A stretch of DNA of 64,000 nucleotides from Astragalus membranaceus (lineage: Eukaryota; Streptophyta; Magnoliopsida; Fabales; Fabaceae). The stretch's first letter is position 1. Every line of letters begins with the position of its first letter. The position numbers were made by a program, and so were the translations under genes. This document shows, piece by piece, positions 36,901 to 46,665 of the stretch. The DNA lies in NCBI GenBank assembly GCA_039519185.1, contig CM076847.1:63935521-63999520 (forward strand), written 5' to 3'. Under the pieces are notes generated by a model. The model saw only the letters and a list, made by a program, of their open reading frames with translations, did no database searches and was not told the DNA's origin.

Positions 36901-39900
36901 TAGAACAAATATACTTTGTAAATAATTAAAAGGTCAAAGTAAGGGAGAAAGTTCTCAAAATAACGTAAGTAACTTCAACAAATGAGAAACAGCAATCAGA
37001 AATTGCTATACAATAATCCACAGCAACAGGGTAAAAGGAAACTACCAAAATAGAGGGCAAGTACATGACGTTCCTGTTGAGATGTGGTGTAAATAGTAGA
37101 TTTATTTATATATGTATTCGGCCCAGGCCCGTTAGGTTTTCATATAGTATAGTCTATTTAAACTCATTAGTGCTTGTATTCTTTACACAACAACATATAC
37201 AGTTAATAAGACGGAACTACAGCTACTCTGTAGTCGCAGACGTAGGCAAACATTGGCCGAACTGCGTGACCAATATCGTCTCTCTATTCTTCGTCTCTAT
37301 TTAACATGGTATCAAAAGCCTATGATCACTGGGCCTGAAAACCTAGCCGTCGCGCCGTCACGCTATTGAACCCTAGCTGTCCCGTTGATTGTTCATCCTC
37401 AACGGCCCTAGGTGCTACGAAAGTCATACAGTCCCTTTCATTCCGTACGACACCACAATTCATTCCGTACGACGCCACGATTCAGTCCGTACGAAAATCA
37501 CTATTCATCCGTACGGCACACTGTTTATCCGTACGACGCCCCTGCTTATCCGTACGCAGTGTTGCTGTCCGTCCGTACGGCGTACCGTTCATCCGTACGG
37601 TGGTCCTGTTTGTCCGTACGTCGTTACTGTTCATTCCGTACCACGCCTTTCTACTGCTCCTCTCTGATTGTGGTTAGCCTTCCTATTATTGTCAAAAATG
37701 AGTTCAACTTCAGAAAATGACAAAAACAAATCTGAATCGACAGGTAAGAGTCTCGTGTCTTATGTTTTCTCCGGCAATCCCTCTATAACAACGGAGAAAC
37801 TCAATGGTGATAATTATTTGAATTGGTCCGCCTCTGTCAAAATGTGGTTTATGGGACAAAGACTTTTAGATCACCTCACCAAGAATTCTACAGAGATTGG
37901 TAAGGATTTGCGTGAAGATTGGGAACATGCAGATTGTCAATTGGTCTCTCTTTTGTGGCAATCCATTGAACCCTCGTTGCTGGTCCATTATCGTTCATAC
38001 ACCACTTGTTATGATATTTGGCAGAAGGCTAAGAATGTTTATTCTAATGATATCCAGCGTCTCTATGGTGTTATTCATAATTTAGCCACCCTTCAGATGA
38101 CAGAAGATAACATCATGACATATGCTAATAAAGCTCAGTCAGCAGCAAATGAGTTCAAGCTCCTTGTGACCGACAATGACCCGAAGAAGATGCTTGAAAA
38201 ATTAGATAATGTGTGTATGATCTATGTTCTTCATGGTTTCCATCAAAAGTATGAATCAGTACGGAGCAACATTCTTTCTGCATCAGACATTCCCTCAACA
38301 GAGGATCTTATCAGGCGTCTCATACGTCTTCCTGGATTGGAAGGAACTGGAGGGAATGGATAACATAGAATCTTCTGCTCTTGTTTCTAATTTTGCAGGT
38401 CGTGGGGGACGCGGTCGTGGTCGTGGGGGTGGTCGAGGAGGTCGTGTCGGAGGACGTCCTCAGTGCACTTATTGTAAGAAACTTGGTCATACTGAAGACA
38501 AGTGTTATTCCCTTCATGGCTTTCCAGAGAAACCAGTAAATGTGACTCAGGTTAATGATTCTGAACAGAGAAGCACTAAACAAAATGTTCTTTCTGATGA
38601 GGAGTATAAGGCATTCCTGCAGTATAAGACTTCCCAGGCTTCATCATCAGCAACAATTGCTCATTCTGGTAATTCTACAGTCTGTTTCTCTCAATCATCA
38701 CCTGTTGACTCCTGGATTATGGACACTGGAGCTTCTGATTGCGTGGCTGGTAATCCATCTCTTTTATCCAACATATCCCAACCTAACACCCCACATTATA
38801 TTACCGTCGCCGACGGATCAAAAGTTAAAGCTAGTGGCATTGGTAAAGCCACTCCTCTTCCATCCTTACCCCTTGACAATGTTCTACTTGTTCCCAATTG
38901 CCCATTTAATTTAATTTCAGTTAGTCGTCTGACTCGAAGCCTAAAATGTTCTGTAACTTTTGATGATGATTATTTTGTTATACAGGACCGGAGTACGAAG
39001 CGGACGATTGGTACAGGATATGAGTCACATGGACTTTACTACCTCCAGCCCATCCATCCTTCATCTACAATTGCCTCCACTTCTACTACAGAGTCCCCCA
39101 GTCTTCTTCATCGTCGGTTAGGTCATCCAAGTCTCAAGAAGTTCAAAGTTATGGTTCCTCATTTGTCTCATCTGCAGTCATTAGATTGTGAGTCTTGTCA
39201 GCTTGGGAAACATGTTCGCTCCTCCTTCCCTAGCAGTACTCAGTCTCAAGCTCGTTCTCCTTTTGATGTTCTTCACTTCAGTTGTAGGACATAGATATTT
39301 TGTCACTTTTATTGATGAATTTTCTAGATGTACGTGGATCTACCTACTTAAGGATAGATCTGAACTTCTTGGTGTTTTTCAAAATTTCTTTAAGGAAATC
39401 ATAAATCAATTTGGTTGTTCTATTCGCACTTTACGCAGTGATAATGCGAAAGAATATTTTTCTACATCATTTAATTCTTTTATGGTTGAAAATGGCGTCA
39501 TACATCAATCATCTTGTCCCCATACCCCACAACAAAATGGGATTGCTGAACGTAAGAACCGTCATATAATTAAAACAGCACGCACATTACTTATTCATGC
39601 TAATGTTCCTTTGAAGTTCTGGGGGGATGCTGTCCTCACTGCAGGGCACTTGATTAATAGAATGCCATCCTCTGCTATTCAGAATAGAGTTCCTCATTCC
39701 ATATTGTTTCCCGATGAGCCCTTGTTCCGTATCTCTCCTCGAGTCTTCGGATCCACTTGTTTTATTCATGATCTTACTCCGGGACTTGATAAATTGTCTG
39801 CTCGTGCAGTTAAGTGTGTCTTCCTTGGCTATTCAAGAGTTCAAAAAGGATATCGATGCTACTGTCCCTCCACACATCGCTTCTACATGTCTGCTGATGT

Positions 39901-42900
39901 CACCTTCTTTGAGGATGCTCCCTTCTTTGCATCTCCCATTGAGTCTGAGTCTGTCTCTCAAGTATTACCTATTCCTAACATTGTCCCGGTAGTTCCTCTC
40001 CCACCCATCATTGACCAGATAGATCACCCCTCTCCTACGGAAATTCCTAGTCCTTCTAGTCCCGCCCCCTTGCAAACTTATCAACGCCGTGCTCGTCTCC
40101 TTCCTGTCGACCCACCTCCTACCGAAGATCCTAGTGACTCATCTCCTGCCCCGGTTCCCTCTTCTACTCCGGATCCGCCTCCCGAGTCAAAAGACCCTCC
40201 TATTGCAGTGCGTAAAGGTACACGTTCCACCCGTAACCCTCATCCTATTTATAATTTCCTCAGCTATCACCGCTTATCACCTTCGCATTATACATTTGTC
40301 TCTGCTATTTCTTCCATCACCATTCCTAAGTCCACGCAGGAAGCTCTTTCTCATTCAGGTTGGAGACAAGCTATGATTGATGAGATGACAGCCTTAGACT
40401 CTAACCAGACATGGACTCTTGTGCCGCCTCCTCCTGGTAAATCTATTGTTGGGTGTCGTTGGGTATATACTGTCAAAGTTGGTCCAGACGGGAGTATTGA
40501 TCGTCTGAAAGCACGCCTCGTTGCTAAGGGCTATACTCAGGTTTTTGGCCTTGATTACAGTGATACTTTCTCACCGGTGGCTAAAATGGCTTCTGTTCGT
40601 CTATTCCTTTCTATGGCTGCAATGCGACATTGGCCATTGTATCAACTAGACATCAAGAATGCGTTTCTCCATGGAGATCTAGAAGAAGTTTATCTGGAGC
40701 AACCACCTGGTTTTGTTGCTCAGGGGGAGTGTCGTGGGTATGTTTGTCGACTTCACAAAGCCTTGTATGGTCTTAAACAATCCCCTCGAGCATGGTTTGG
40801 GAGATTCAGTAGTGTTGTTCAAGAGTATGGCATGATTCGGAGTGAAGCTGACCACTCTGTCTTTTATAAGTTCTCTTCTCACAAATGTATTTATCTGGTT
40901 GTCTATGTCGATGATATTGTCATTACAGGTAATGATCATGATGGGATTGCAGGACTTAAACAACATCTAGTCCACCACTTTCAGGTCAAAGATCTTGGAA
41001 AGTTACGTTACTTTCTTGGCATTGAGGTAGCTCATTCAAAGGCAGGGATTGCTATTTCCCAGAGAAAGTATGCTTTGGATATTTTAGAAGAAACCAAAAT
41101 GCTGGATTGCAAGCCAATTGACTCTCCTATGGATCCTAATGTCAAGATCCTACCAGATCAGGGGGAGCCATTTTCAGATCCAGGAAGGTATAGGAGGCTA
41201 GTTGGAAAGTTAAATTACTTGACCATGACGAGGCCAGATATTTCATATGCTGTTAGTGTGGTGAGTCAATTCCTAAATTCTCCTTGTGACAGTCATTGGG
41301 ATGCCGTTGTTAGAATCCTGAGGTATATCAAGGGAGCTCCTGGAAAAGGTCTTGTTTACACGGATAGAGGTGATTCAAATATTGTCGCTTACACAGATGC
41401 TGATTGGGCTGGTTGCCCCTTTGATAGAAGGTCCACATCTGGGTATTGTGTTCTTATTGGTGGAAATCTAATTTCATGGAAAAGTAAAAAGCAAAATGTT
41501 GCTGCCAGATCCAGTGCTGAGGCTGAATATCGGGCTATGGCGCTTACCACTCAGGAGCTCACGTGGCTGAAACATCTTCTTCAAGAGTTGCGTTTTTGTA
41601 AAATAGGCACTATGAGTCTCATCTGTGATAATCAAGCAGCCCTACATATTGCGTCCAATCCAGTCTTTCATGAGCGAACCAAACACATTGAAGTTGATTG
41701 TCACTTTGTTCGTGAGAAGATTGTGTCCGGCGACATTGCTACTTCATTTGTTGGTTCTAATGATCAATTGGCAGACATCTTCACAAAAGCTCTTCGAGGA
41801 CCAAGGATAACTTACATATGTGACAAGCTGGATGCCTACAATCTATACGCTCCAGCTTGAGGGGGAGTGTTGAGATGTGGTGTAAATAGTAGATTTATTT
41901 ATATGTGTATTCGGCCCAGGCCCGTTAGGTTTTCATATAGTATAGTCTATTTAAACTCATTAGTGCTTGTATTCTTTACACAACAACATATACAGTTAAT
42001 AAGACGGAACTACAGCTACTCTGTAGTCGCAGACGTAGGCAAACATTGGCCGAACTGCGTGACCAATATCGTCTCTCTATTCTTCGTCTCTATTTAACAG
42101 TTCCCACCATTATGGGGTGCATGATGGTCAAGTGTATATGTATGCAACCTTTCCCCCATGGGTAGAAAGACTGTTTCCATGATCAAAACCCATGACTACC
42201 ATGTCACAAGGCAACAACATTTACCGTTGTGCCAAGGCGTGTCCTCTAACGCAAACATACTCATCCTTCTAAAACAAGTTTATCGTCAATTTGTCAAAAT
42301 CAATAACTATCTGTTGTTTTTGCGTATAAACACTATCTATCCTAGGAAAAACATAGTGAAATGACAACAAAGAAAAGAAATATTTTGTCCACATACTGTG
42401 TCTAATTGCTTTGCGAACCACTGATTTAGCTCTTTTAGACAAGATGAGTCTCCAAGCAAGAATTGGCCGAAGTCTGAGTATGCCAAATATATACCATCTT
42501 CTGCATTTCAAAGTGGCTAAAACTCATCAGAAAACACAGATATCAGTGGCAAAATAAATTATAAAAAAGATAAATAGAAGAATCAAATAATGAAACAAAC
42601 AGCCAGTAAAGCATGCAGCAGCAACTGCAAGTTAAAATGAAACAAGTTAACAATCAGATATGTGTCAAACATACATCGTGATTCATAACCAGAATTGTTT
42701 TCTCTCACACATCACAGTGCCCAAGTATTAACATCTTATGCACAAGTAAGACTATAAAATCAATATTGCTTATATTTTACTTTTGCAAGCAACAATGGTT
42801 AGGAATAATTAAAGAGAAACTAGTGGCAAAATATTTCTAATGGCAGTCAATACAACCTCTATTTTGTCCCAAAATGAGTCCATAAAGACTTCATTTATTT

Positions 42901-44553
42901 CAAAAGCAAGACTCATAGATTTCCATTCCTTTCCAGTCTCTAGGACTACAAGATGTAATACGCATGTAGTTCAGTATTTACTTTGAGTCCAGTGGTTAAC
43001 TGGTTATGAGCTTTCAGTATCCTATTACTTTACCAGTATACCACGGCAACAACAATAACAATCAAGTCTTATTCCACTATGTGGGATCAACTACATGTAT
43101 CAAACAACACCATTATGCTCTATTAAAAACCAAATTTTCAGCAAGATGGAAGTTCAGTAAAACTTATATCTTCTTGGAACTTAGAAGTTGACCATTTTGA
43201 AGCTCTTCCATTTAACCAATTCAGCAACCAAAGCTGAAAATATGACCCAAATTATCATTTGATCTCTCAGTGCCGAACATGGTTGAACAATAAAGCTTCC
43301 AATAAGATATGGGCAATAACTTCAGTCTGCCACTTGAGGATCACATGTATATACACTGATTACGAGAATGGATTTTCTAAAAAAGAGTGCAACAAGAAAA
43401 TAACAACAGAGAAGAATAACAAAAGGGAATATTACCATCTCCCGAATGGTAATGAGCCAACTCGTCTGCTGTGGAAGCAATTCTTCCAAGAACTGCATTC
43501 ATCTAAACAAAGAAGGAATTCGATAAAAACAAACATAATACTAACCATTATGACAATACTCCAAGCAAAGTAGCAAACTGAAATACAGATTCCACAATCC
43601 ACGGTTTGAAAAATGAAGTAAAAAATAATGGTGCTTGATAAAATAGTTAAGGACATCAACAAGATAACATCACGGCATAGCATAAAAACCAATATAAGAG
43701 CCAAAATCTGAGGGAGCATGTTGGAAATTTAATAGTAAGGTGTTGTAATCAGTCAATAAGGACCAAACATCCTAAAAGCTTGAGATTATTAAGTGAGGGC
43801 TCAAAGATTGGTTTTACATGTCTAACAACATTATACTGGTCATTTCATCACTCAATTCTGTAACTGATCCACTGGAAATATTCTTGGATTTATTCATTTG
43901 CTACAAAACCTATCATTTCTATTGAAAAACTCATCCATACAACATTATCAAACCAAACTCGGCACTAAAATTATTTACAGAGGAAACACAATAATTCATC
44001 AACAAAAACACAAGAAAAGCATCAGAAATTTTGAGGAACAAGGAATCCTCCAAATAATTCATTAAGACTTTGGAGAAGTACCTGTAAATTTCTACCAGAA
44101 ATACTATCATCTATTGTGGAGAGATGTCCATTAACAACAGAAGTAGCACCAACACGCGCTCGCCTTCCTTGCGTCAACGTCGAAAACTGACTAGAAAGCA
44201 TATCAAACTGAGACTGTAATTGCCATAGCTGTCTCTGCAAATCCGCAGCTTCAGCTTTATAAGCCAAAGTTGCTTCCCTAAACACAAAGCATTTCAACAT
44301 TATTCAATTCCCTAACAACAGAAAGCAAAGAAAAAAACGTAAAATAATCAATGTATTTCAAAACTAACTTTATATCCTTCAAATTGAGTGCTTCGTTAGC
44401 GCCGAAAAGTGCTTCTTGGTTGTCCGTTGTATCAGAAAACGCTGAAATGCTGTCGAATGCGAAATCCAAATCCTCTCCTTCCAATAGCTTACCGTCTTGC
44501 TTAAATTGCTCATACCTAAAAAGAGAGAGTTAGAATCGCACGCGAAATGCAGT

Positions 44554-44610
<57 letters not shown>

Positions 44611-44804
44611 ACTAACTGTGAGAGTTCAGAAAGGGAGAGGATATTGGAAGGACGAAGAGTGGAGCAGATCCAGTGAAGAATAGGGCGAGTGTCTTCGTAT
44701 TGGAAAGGCCACTCGAAGCTGTCAGGATCTAATGACTCCGATCCTGATCTTGTTCCTTCGTAACCCAATTCTCCTAGCAATGTGCATAGTCTCGAGCCGC
44801 TCAT
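24948..44804 (-). CDS. AUG3: AUGMIN subunit 3 (HAUS3 homologue), 17 exons, complete
   Basis: Augmin recruits gamma-tubulin complexes to existing microtubules and is needed for spindle and phragmoplast arrays. Exons on the minus strand: 44804-44617, 44515-44369, 44277-44082, 43502-43436, 42500-42397, 35744-35660, 35327-35273, 34011-33880, 33170-33101, 31521-31464, 31352-31297, 29758-29606, 29038-28927, 28802-28661, 28240-28165, 26555-26460 and 25079-24948. All borders are GT-AG and phases fit, giving 622 residues, close to the roughly 617 of Arabidopsis AUG3. Family blocks recognised: [20 protein letters not shown] (N-terminus), [95 protein letters not shown] and [15 protein letters not shown] (C-terminus). 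It is largely helical/coiled coil. Intron 5 (6652 bp) is swollen by a hAT element, an Au-SINE and a copia element. No stop or frameshift was seen. Confidence 0.95.
25080..26459 (-). other. AUG3 intron 16, nothing else recognised
   Basis: 1380 bp. An open stretch on the plus strand (25448-25972) lacks coding character and similarity and is taken as chance. Confidence 0.7.
26913..27250. mobile_element. MULE-type MITE, 320 bp (26922-27241), 9-bp TSD, in AUG3 intron 15
   Basis: Terminal inverted repeats begin GGGTTAAATATGTTTTTGGT and end with the reverse complement at 27241. TTAATAAAA flanks both sides (26913-26921 and 27242-27250), the 9-bp duplication expected for Mutator-like elements. The inside carries TTTTAGTCCC repeats. 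The family looks like one common in legume introns. Confidence 0.88.
29789..30545. repeat. Diverged interspersed repeat in AUG3 intron 11
   Basis: Has the TTAGTCC and GGACTAAA motifs of the 26922 MITE family at its two sides and loosely inverted ends (GGTTAAATACATG; ATGTTTAATTA), but no clear target duplication. Confidence 0.35.
30277..30369. repeat. 50-bp tandem duplication in AUG3 intron 11
   Basis: ATGACTTGGTTGGTGAGTTA starts at 30277 and again at 30327. The second copy is complete for about 43 bp. Confidence 0.9.
31700..32130. repeat. Interspersed repeat with subterminal CGTATC motifs, AUG3 intron 9
   Basis: CGTATC, GATACG and CGATAC words cluster near both ends (31720-31830 and 32050-32120), inverted between sides, as in a small DNA transposon with subterminal repeats. 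Exact ends and target duplication were not found. Confidence 0.4.
34589..34672. repeat. 28-bp tandem repeat, three units, AUG3 intron 7
   Basis: CGGTTAATATATGTCAACCC starts units at 34589, 34617 and 34645, perfect or nearly so. Confidence 0.95.
34845..35190. repeat. Interspersed repeat with CTAATTTGGTGA words, AUG3 intron 7
   Basis: GTCC...CTAA words on the left and GGACTAAT/GGCTAATTTGGTG on the right suggest a decayed MULE-MITE relative. Ends not resolved. Confidence 0.35.
35779..36652. mobile_element. hAT-type non-autonomous transposon, 858 bp (35787-36644), TSD CCTATAAG
   Basis: Begins CAAGGTAGTCAAAC at 35787 and ends in the inverted copy (CAAGGTAGTTAAAA on the minus strand) at 36644. 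CCTATAAG is repeated exactly at 35779-35786 and 36645-36652, the 8-bp duplication of hAT elements. GTAGAATCG-like subterminal repeats occur near the left end. No transposase frame was found. It lies in AUG3 intron 5, 426 bp from the copia insertion. Confidence 0.9.
37047..37074 (-). mobile_element. Au-SINE, 3' part, split off by copia insertion
   Basis: The minus strand reads GGAACGTCATGTACTTGCCC then TCTATTTT, resembling the Au-SINE 3' end (GGGAGC, GTGCACxGGG, TGCCC, T-run). The rest of the SINE is at 42105-42247. Confidence 0.6.
37075..37306 (+). repeat. 5' LTR of copia element
   Basis: Starts TGTTGAGATG, ends TTTAACA; TATTTAAA-like promoter sequence near 37150. Confidence 0.95.
37307..37319 (+). 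other. Primer binding site of copia element
   Basis: TGGTATCAAAAGC, the tRNA-iMet type with one common variant base, abutting the LTR. Confidence 0.88.
37443..37642 (+). repeat. Array of ten CCGTACG motifs in copia leader
   Basis: CCGTACG begins at 37443, 37465, 37487, 37509, 37529, 37550, 37573, 37593 and 37614, and a variant CCGTACC at 37636. Spacing is 20-23 bp, near two turns of DNA. The bases between (TTCATT, GTTCAT) are only loosely conserved. It lies between the PBS and gag. All three frames are fairly open but nothing suggests coding. Confidence 0.93.
37698..41860 (+). pseudogene. Copia gag-pol polyprotein, frameshifted and with integrase deletion
   Basis: Gag starts at ATG 37698 ([14 protein letters not shown]) with the usual [13 protein letters not shown] block. 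The frame shifts near 38340. The second segment holds an RGG-rich stretch, knuckle [14 protein letters not shown], protease DTGAS and integrase zinc HRRLGH...CESC. Near 39280 a small deletion and frame change removes the block with the first catalytic Asp. The third segment (to 41860) has integrase Asp ([10 protein letters not shown]) and Glu ([10 protein letters not shown]), RT with YVDDIVITG and RNase H ([29 protein letters not shown]). Probably the Ale/Retrofit side of copia; lineage is a guess. Confidence 0.92.
41858..41867 (+). other. Polypurine tract of copia element
   Basis: TTGAGGGGGAG immediately before the 3' LTR and overlapping the polyprotein stop (TGA). Confidence 0.85.
41868..42099 (+). 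repeat. 3' LTR of copia element
   Basis: 232 bp, reading TATATGTGTATT where the 5' LTR has TATATATGTATT. Confidence 0.95.
42105..42247 (-). mobile_element. Au-SINE, 5' (tRNA-like) part
   Basis: The minus strand has CCTTGGCACAACGGTAAATG (box A region), GTTGTTGCCTTGTGAC, a box B-like GGGTTTTGATC and GGAAACAGTCTTTCT, matching the known order of plant Au-SINEs. It is followed by GGTTGCATACATATACACTT and CACCCCATAATGG, then the copia insertion. The remaining 3' part is at 37047-37074. Confidence 0.72.
44555..44608. repeat. (GA)n microsatellite in AUG3 intron 1
   Basis: About 27 GA units; in the sense strand a CT run filling half of this 101-bp intron, ahead of the acceptor side. Confidence 0.95.
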
Positions 44805-45177
44805 ATTTTCTTTACTGGTTCGATTCGATTCGATGGATGGAACTGGAATTTCAAAATGATTTATCTGTATTGATCTCTTGCCGTCCTCCGCCGCCAACCG
44901 CTCCCCCTTCTTTTCTTTTTTTTTCAAAATTTAATGTCTTTTTTTTTCCAAACCTTTTAACCAAGATTTCGAACCAAAATTTAATGTCTTCATGTATATA
45001 TTTATTTTTTGGTTTAAATATATATTACCCCCCGCAAATATACACATTATCCAGTTACCCCCTTACAAAAAAAAACATTTAAAATAAACCTTGCAAAATA
45101 TAAAGTTATCCAGTTACCCCCCTGCCGTTAAATTTTCTGTTAAAAAATGTAAAATGTCACATATCCAATTACCCCCT

Positions 45178-45287
45178 GCCACGTGTCACCATATTATTGG
45201 GCCTCTGTGACACGTGGCACTGACTGCCACGTCAGCATCCTTGTCAACAGTGCCACGTCAGCAACCAATGGATGGCTGCCACGTGGC
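45178..45287. promoter_or_regulatory. Cluster of five ACGT-core (G-box/ABRE-like) motifs in left TIR
   Basis: GCCACGTGTC, CACGTGGC, GCCACGTCAG, GCCACGTCAG and GCCACGTGGC within 110 bp, about 375-485 bp upstream of the AUG3 start codon. These words bind bZIP/bHLH factors in other plant promoters. Mirrored in the right TIR (about 46379-46490). Confidence 0.6.
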
Positions 45288-45329
45288 ACAACTTATATCA
45301 CTCAAAAATAAATATATTTGTCCCCAATG

Positions 45330-45383
45330 GGTGTTGAACCCGTGACCAAGCACTCGCACACACGCCTCCTAACCACTGAGCTA
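45330..45383 (-). other. tRNA-like A and B boxes in left TIR (outward facing)
   Basis: On the minus strand TAGCTCAGTGG (45383-45373) is a good Pol III A box, and GGTTCAACACC (45340-45330) a good B box, 43 nt apart as in tRNA genes. A full cloverleaf is not evident. Confidence 0.55.
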
Positions 45384-46251
45384 CATTATTACTTGTGATT
45401 AATAGCTAACTTACATTTATATATTACAACATTACAACGAAAATTAAAAAAAAAATTAAGATCTGGGTTCATCATCATCAACCAGCAACCATCCAAAAAA
45501 TTAACCAGCAACCATCCAAAAAATTAAAATCAACTTAACCCAGGAGAGAACAATTAAAATCAACCAGCAACCATCGTTCATCATCATCAACCAGCAACCA
45601 TCGTTCATCATTATCTCTCTCTCTCTCTCAGTTCGTCTCTCTCTCTCTCCTCTCTTCGAAGATCTGGGTGAGAAAACGAAGGTGAGAAGAAAACGATGTT
45701 TCAAATCGATTTAATTAATCACTCATACTTGAGATTTTCGGTTCTGAACTTAGGGATTACGATTGTTAGCTTGAAGAAGAAGTCGATTATTGAAGAAGAA
45801 GAAGAAGAAATCGATTATTGAAGAAGAAGAAGAAGAAGAAATCGATTATTGAAGAAGAAGAAGAAGATGTTCTTCGTGAAACTTCTCCCATTTCCTTCGC
45901 GTTTTGTTTCTCAATCTGATACTTCTATTTTTGATTTCGCGTTTAATCGTTTAGCTTCTGATTTGGTTCAGTGGAGATGTTGTTCGTTTGGTTCTGGAAA
46001 TGTTGTTCGAAGATTCTGGAGATATCGCTCGAAGATTCTGGAATGGCTACCACCCGGGGAGAATTTGTTTCGATTTTGTTTAGATTTTGTTTAGATTCTG
46101 GAGATATCTGGAGATATTGCTAAAAATTTGTTTCGATTTTGTTTTTGAATGGCTACTGTTTCTGGGTTTGATGATGTTGTTGTTCGTTTCCAGATCTGTT
46201 CGTTGCCAGATTTTTTTTTTAATTCTATTGATAATGATGTAATATATATTA

Positions 46252-46656
46252 TTAGGTGAGTTATTAATCACAAGTAATAATGTAGCTTAGTGGTTAGGAG
46301 GCGTGTGTGTGAGTGCTTGGTCACGGGTTCAACACCCATTGGGGACAAATATATTTATTTTTGAGTGATATAAGTTGTGCCACGTGGCAGCCATCCATTG
46401 GTTGCTGACGTGGCACTGTTGACAAGGATGCTGACGTGGCAGTCAGTGCCACGTGTCACAGAGGCCCAATAATATGGTGACACGTGGCAGGGGGTAACTG
46501 GATATGTGACATTTTACATTTTTTAACAGAAAATTTAACGGCAGGGGGGTAACTGGATAACTTTATATTTTGCAAGGTTTGTTTTAAATGTTTTTTTTTG
46601 TAGGGGGGTAACTGGATAATGAGTATATTTGCAGGAGGGTAATATATATTTAAACC
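46252..46656 (-). repeat. Right TIR of MULE
   Basis: Inverted copy of the left arm with a few substitutions. Confidence 0.9.
46283..46336 (+). other. tRNA-like A and B boxes in right TIR (outward facing)
   Basis: TAGCTTAGTGG (46283-46293) and GGTTCAACACC (46326-46336), spaced 43 nt, on the plus strand and so pointing out of the element. Flanking bases do not form a clear acceptor stem beyond about four pairs, so a working tRNA is unlikely. Confidence 0.55.
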
Positions 46657-46665
46657 TTATTTTTT

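Larger units (their letters stand above)
37070..42104 (+). mobile_element. Ty1/copia LTR retrotransposon, 5025 bp (37075-42099), TSD GTTCC, in AUG3 intron 5
   Basis: LTRs of 232 bp (37075-37306 and 41868-42099) differ at one base that I could find. GTTCC flanks both ends. A PBS, leader repeat array, gag-pol and PPT are present. It is antisense to AUG3. LTR identity indicates a very recent insertion, yet the coding region carries a frameshift and a deletion, so it was probably mobilised in trans or damaged after insertion. It sits inside an Au-SINE. Confidence 0.95.
45011..45412 (+). repeat. Left TIR of MULE
   Basis: Contains repeated CCAGTTACCCCC words, five ACGT-core boxes and a tRNA-like segment on the minus strand. 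Confidence 0.9.
45002..46665. mobile_element. Mutator-like element with ~400-bp TIRs, 1646 bp (45011-46656), TSD TTATTTTTT
   Basis: The left arm (45011-about 45412) and right arm (about 46252-46656) are inverted and about 97% alike by eye. The ends are GGTTTAAATATATATTAC. The 9-bp TTATTTTTT occurs at 45002-45010 and 46657-46665. The 840-bp core has GAAGAA repeats, CT runs and an open stretch of 81 codons (45849-46094) that I do not recognise; it could be captured host DNA but looks like a 5' UTR-like sequence. No transposase. It begins 207 bp upstream of the AUG3 ATG. Confidence 0.93.

Noticed and set aside
37366..37720. Overlapping open frames in the copia leader (RPYG/SVRT-type repeats)
   Set aside because: They arise from the CCGTACG array in all three frames; no conserved protein expected between PBS and gag.
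42960..43030. tRNA-like CCAGTGGTTAACTGG in AUG3 intron 4
   Set aside because: No B box at a fitting distance.
46283..46336. True tRNA gene in the MULE TIR
   Set aside because: A and B boxes fit, but a 7-bp acceptor stem and an anticodon stem were not evident.
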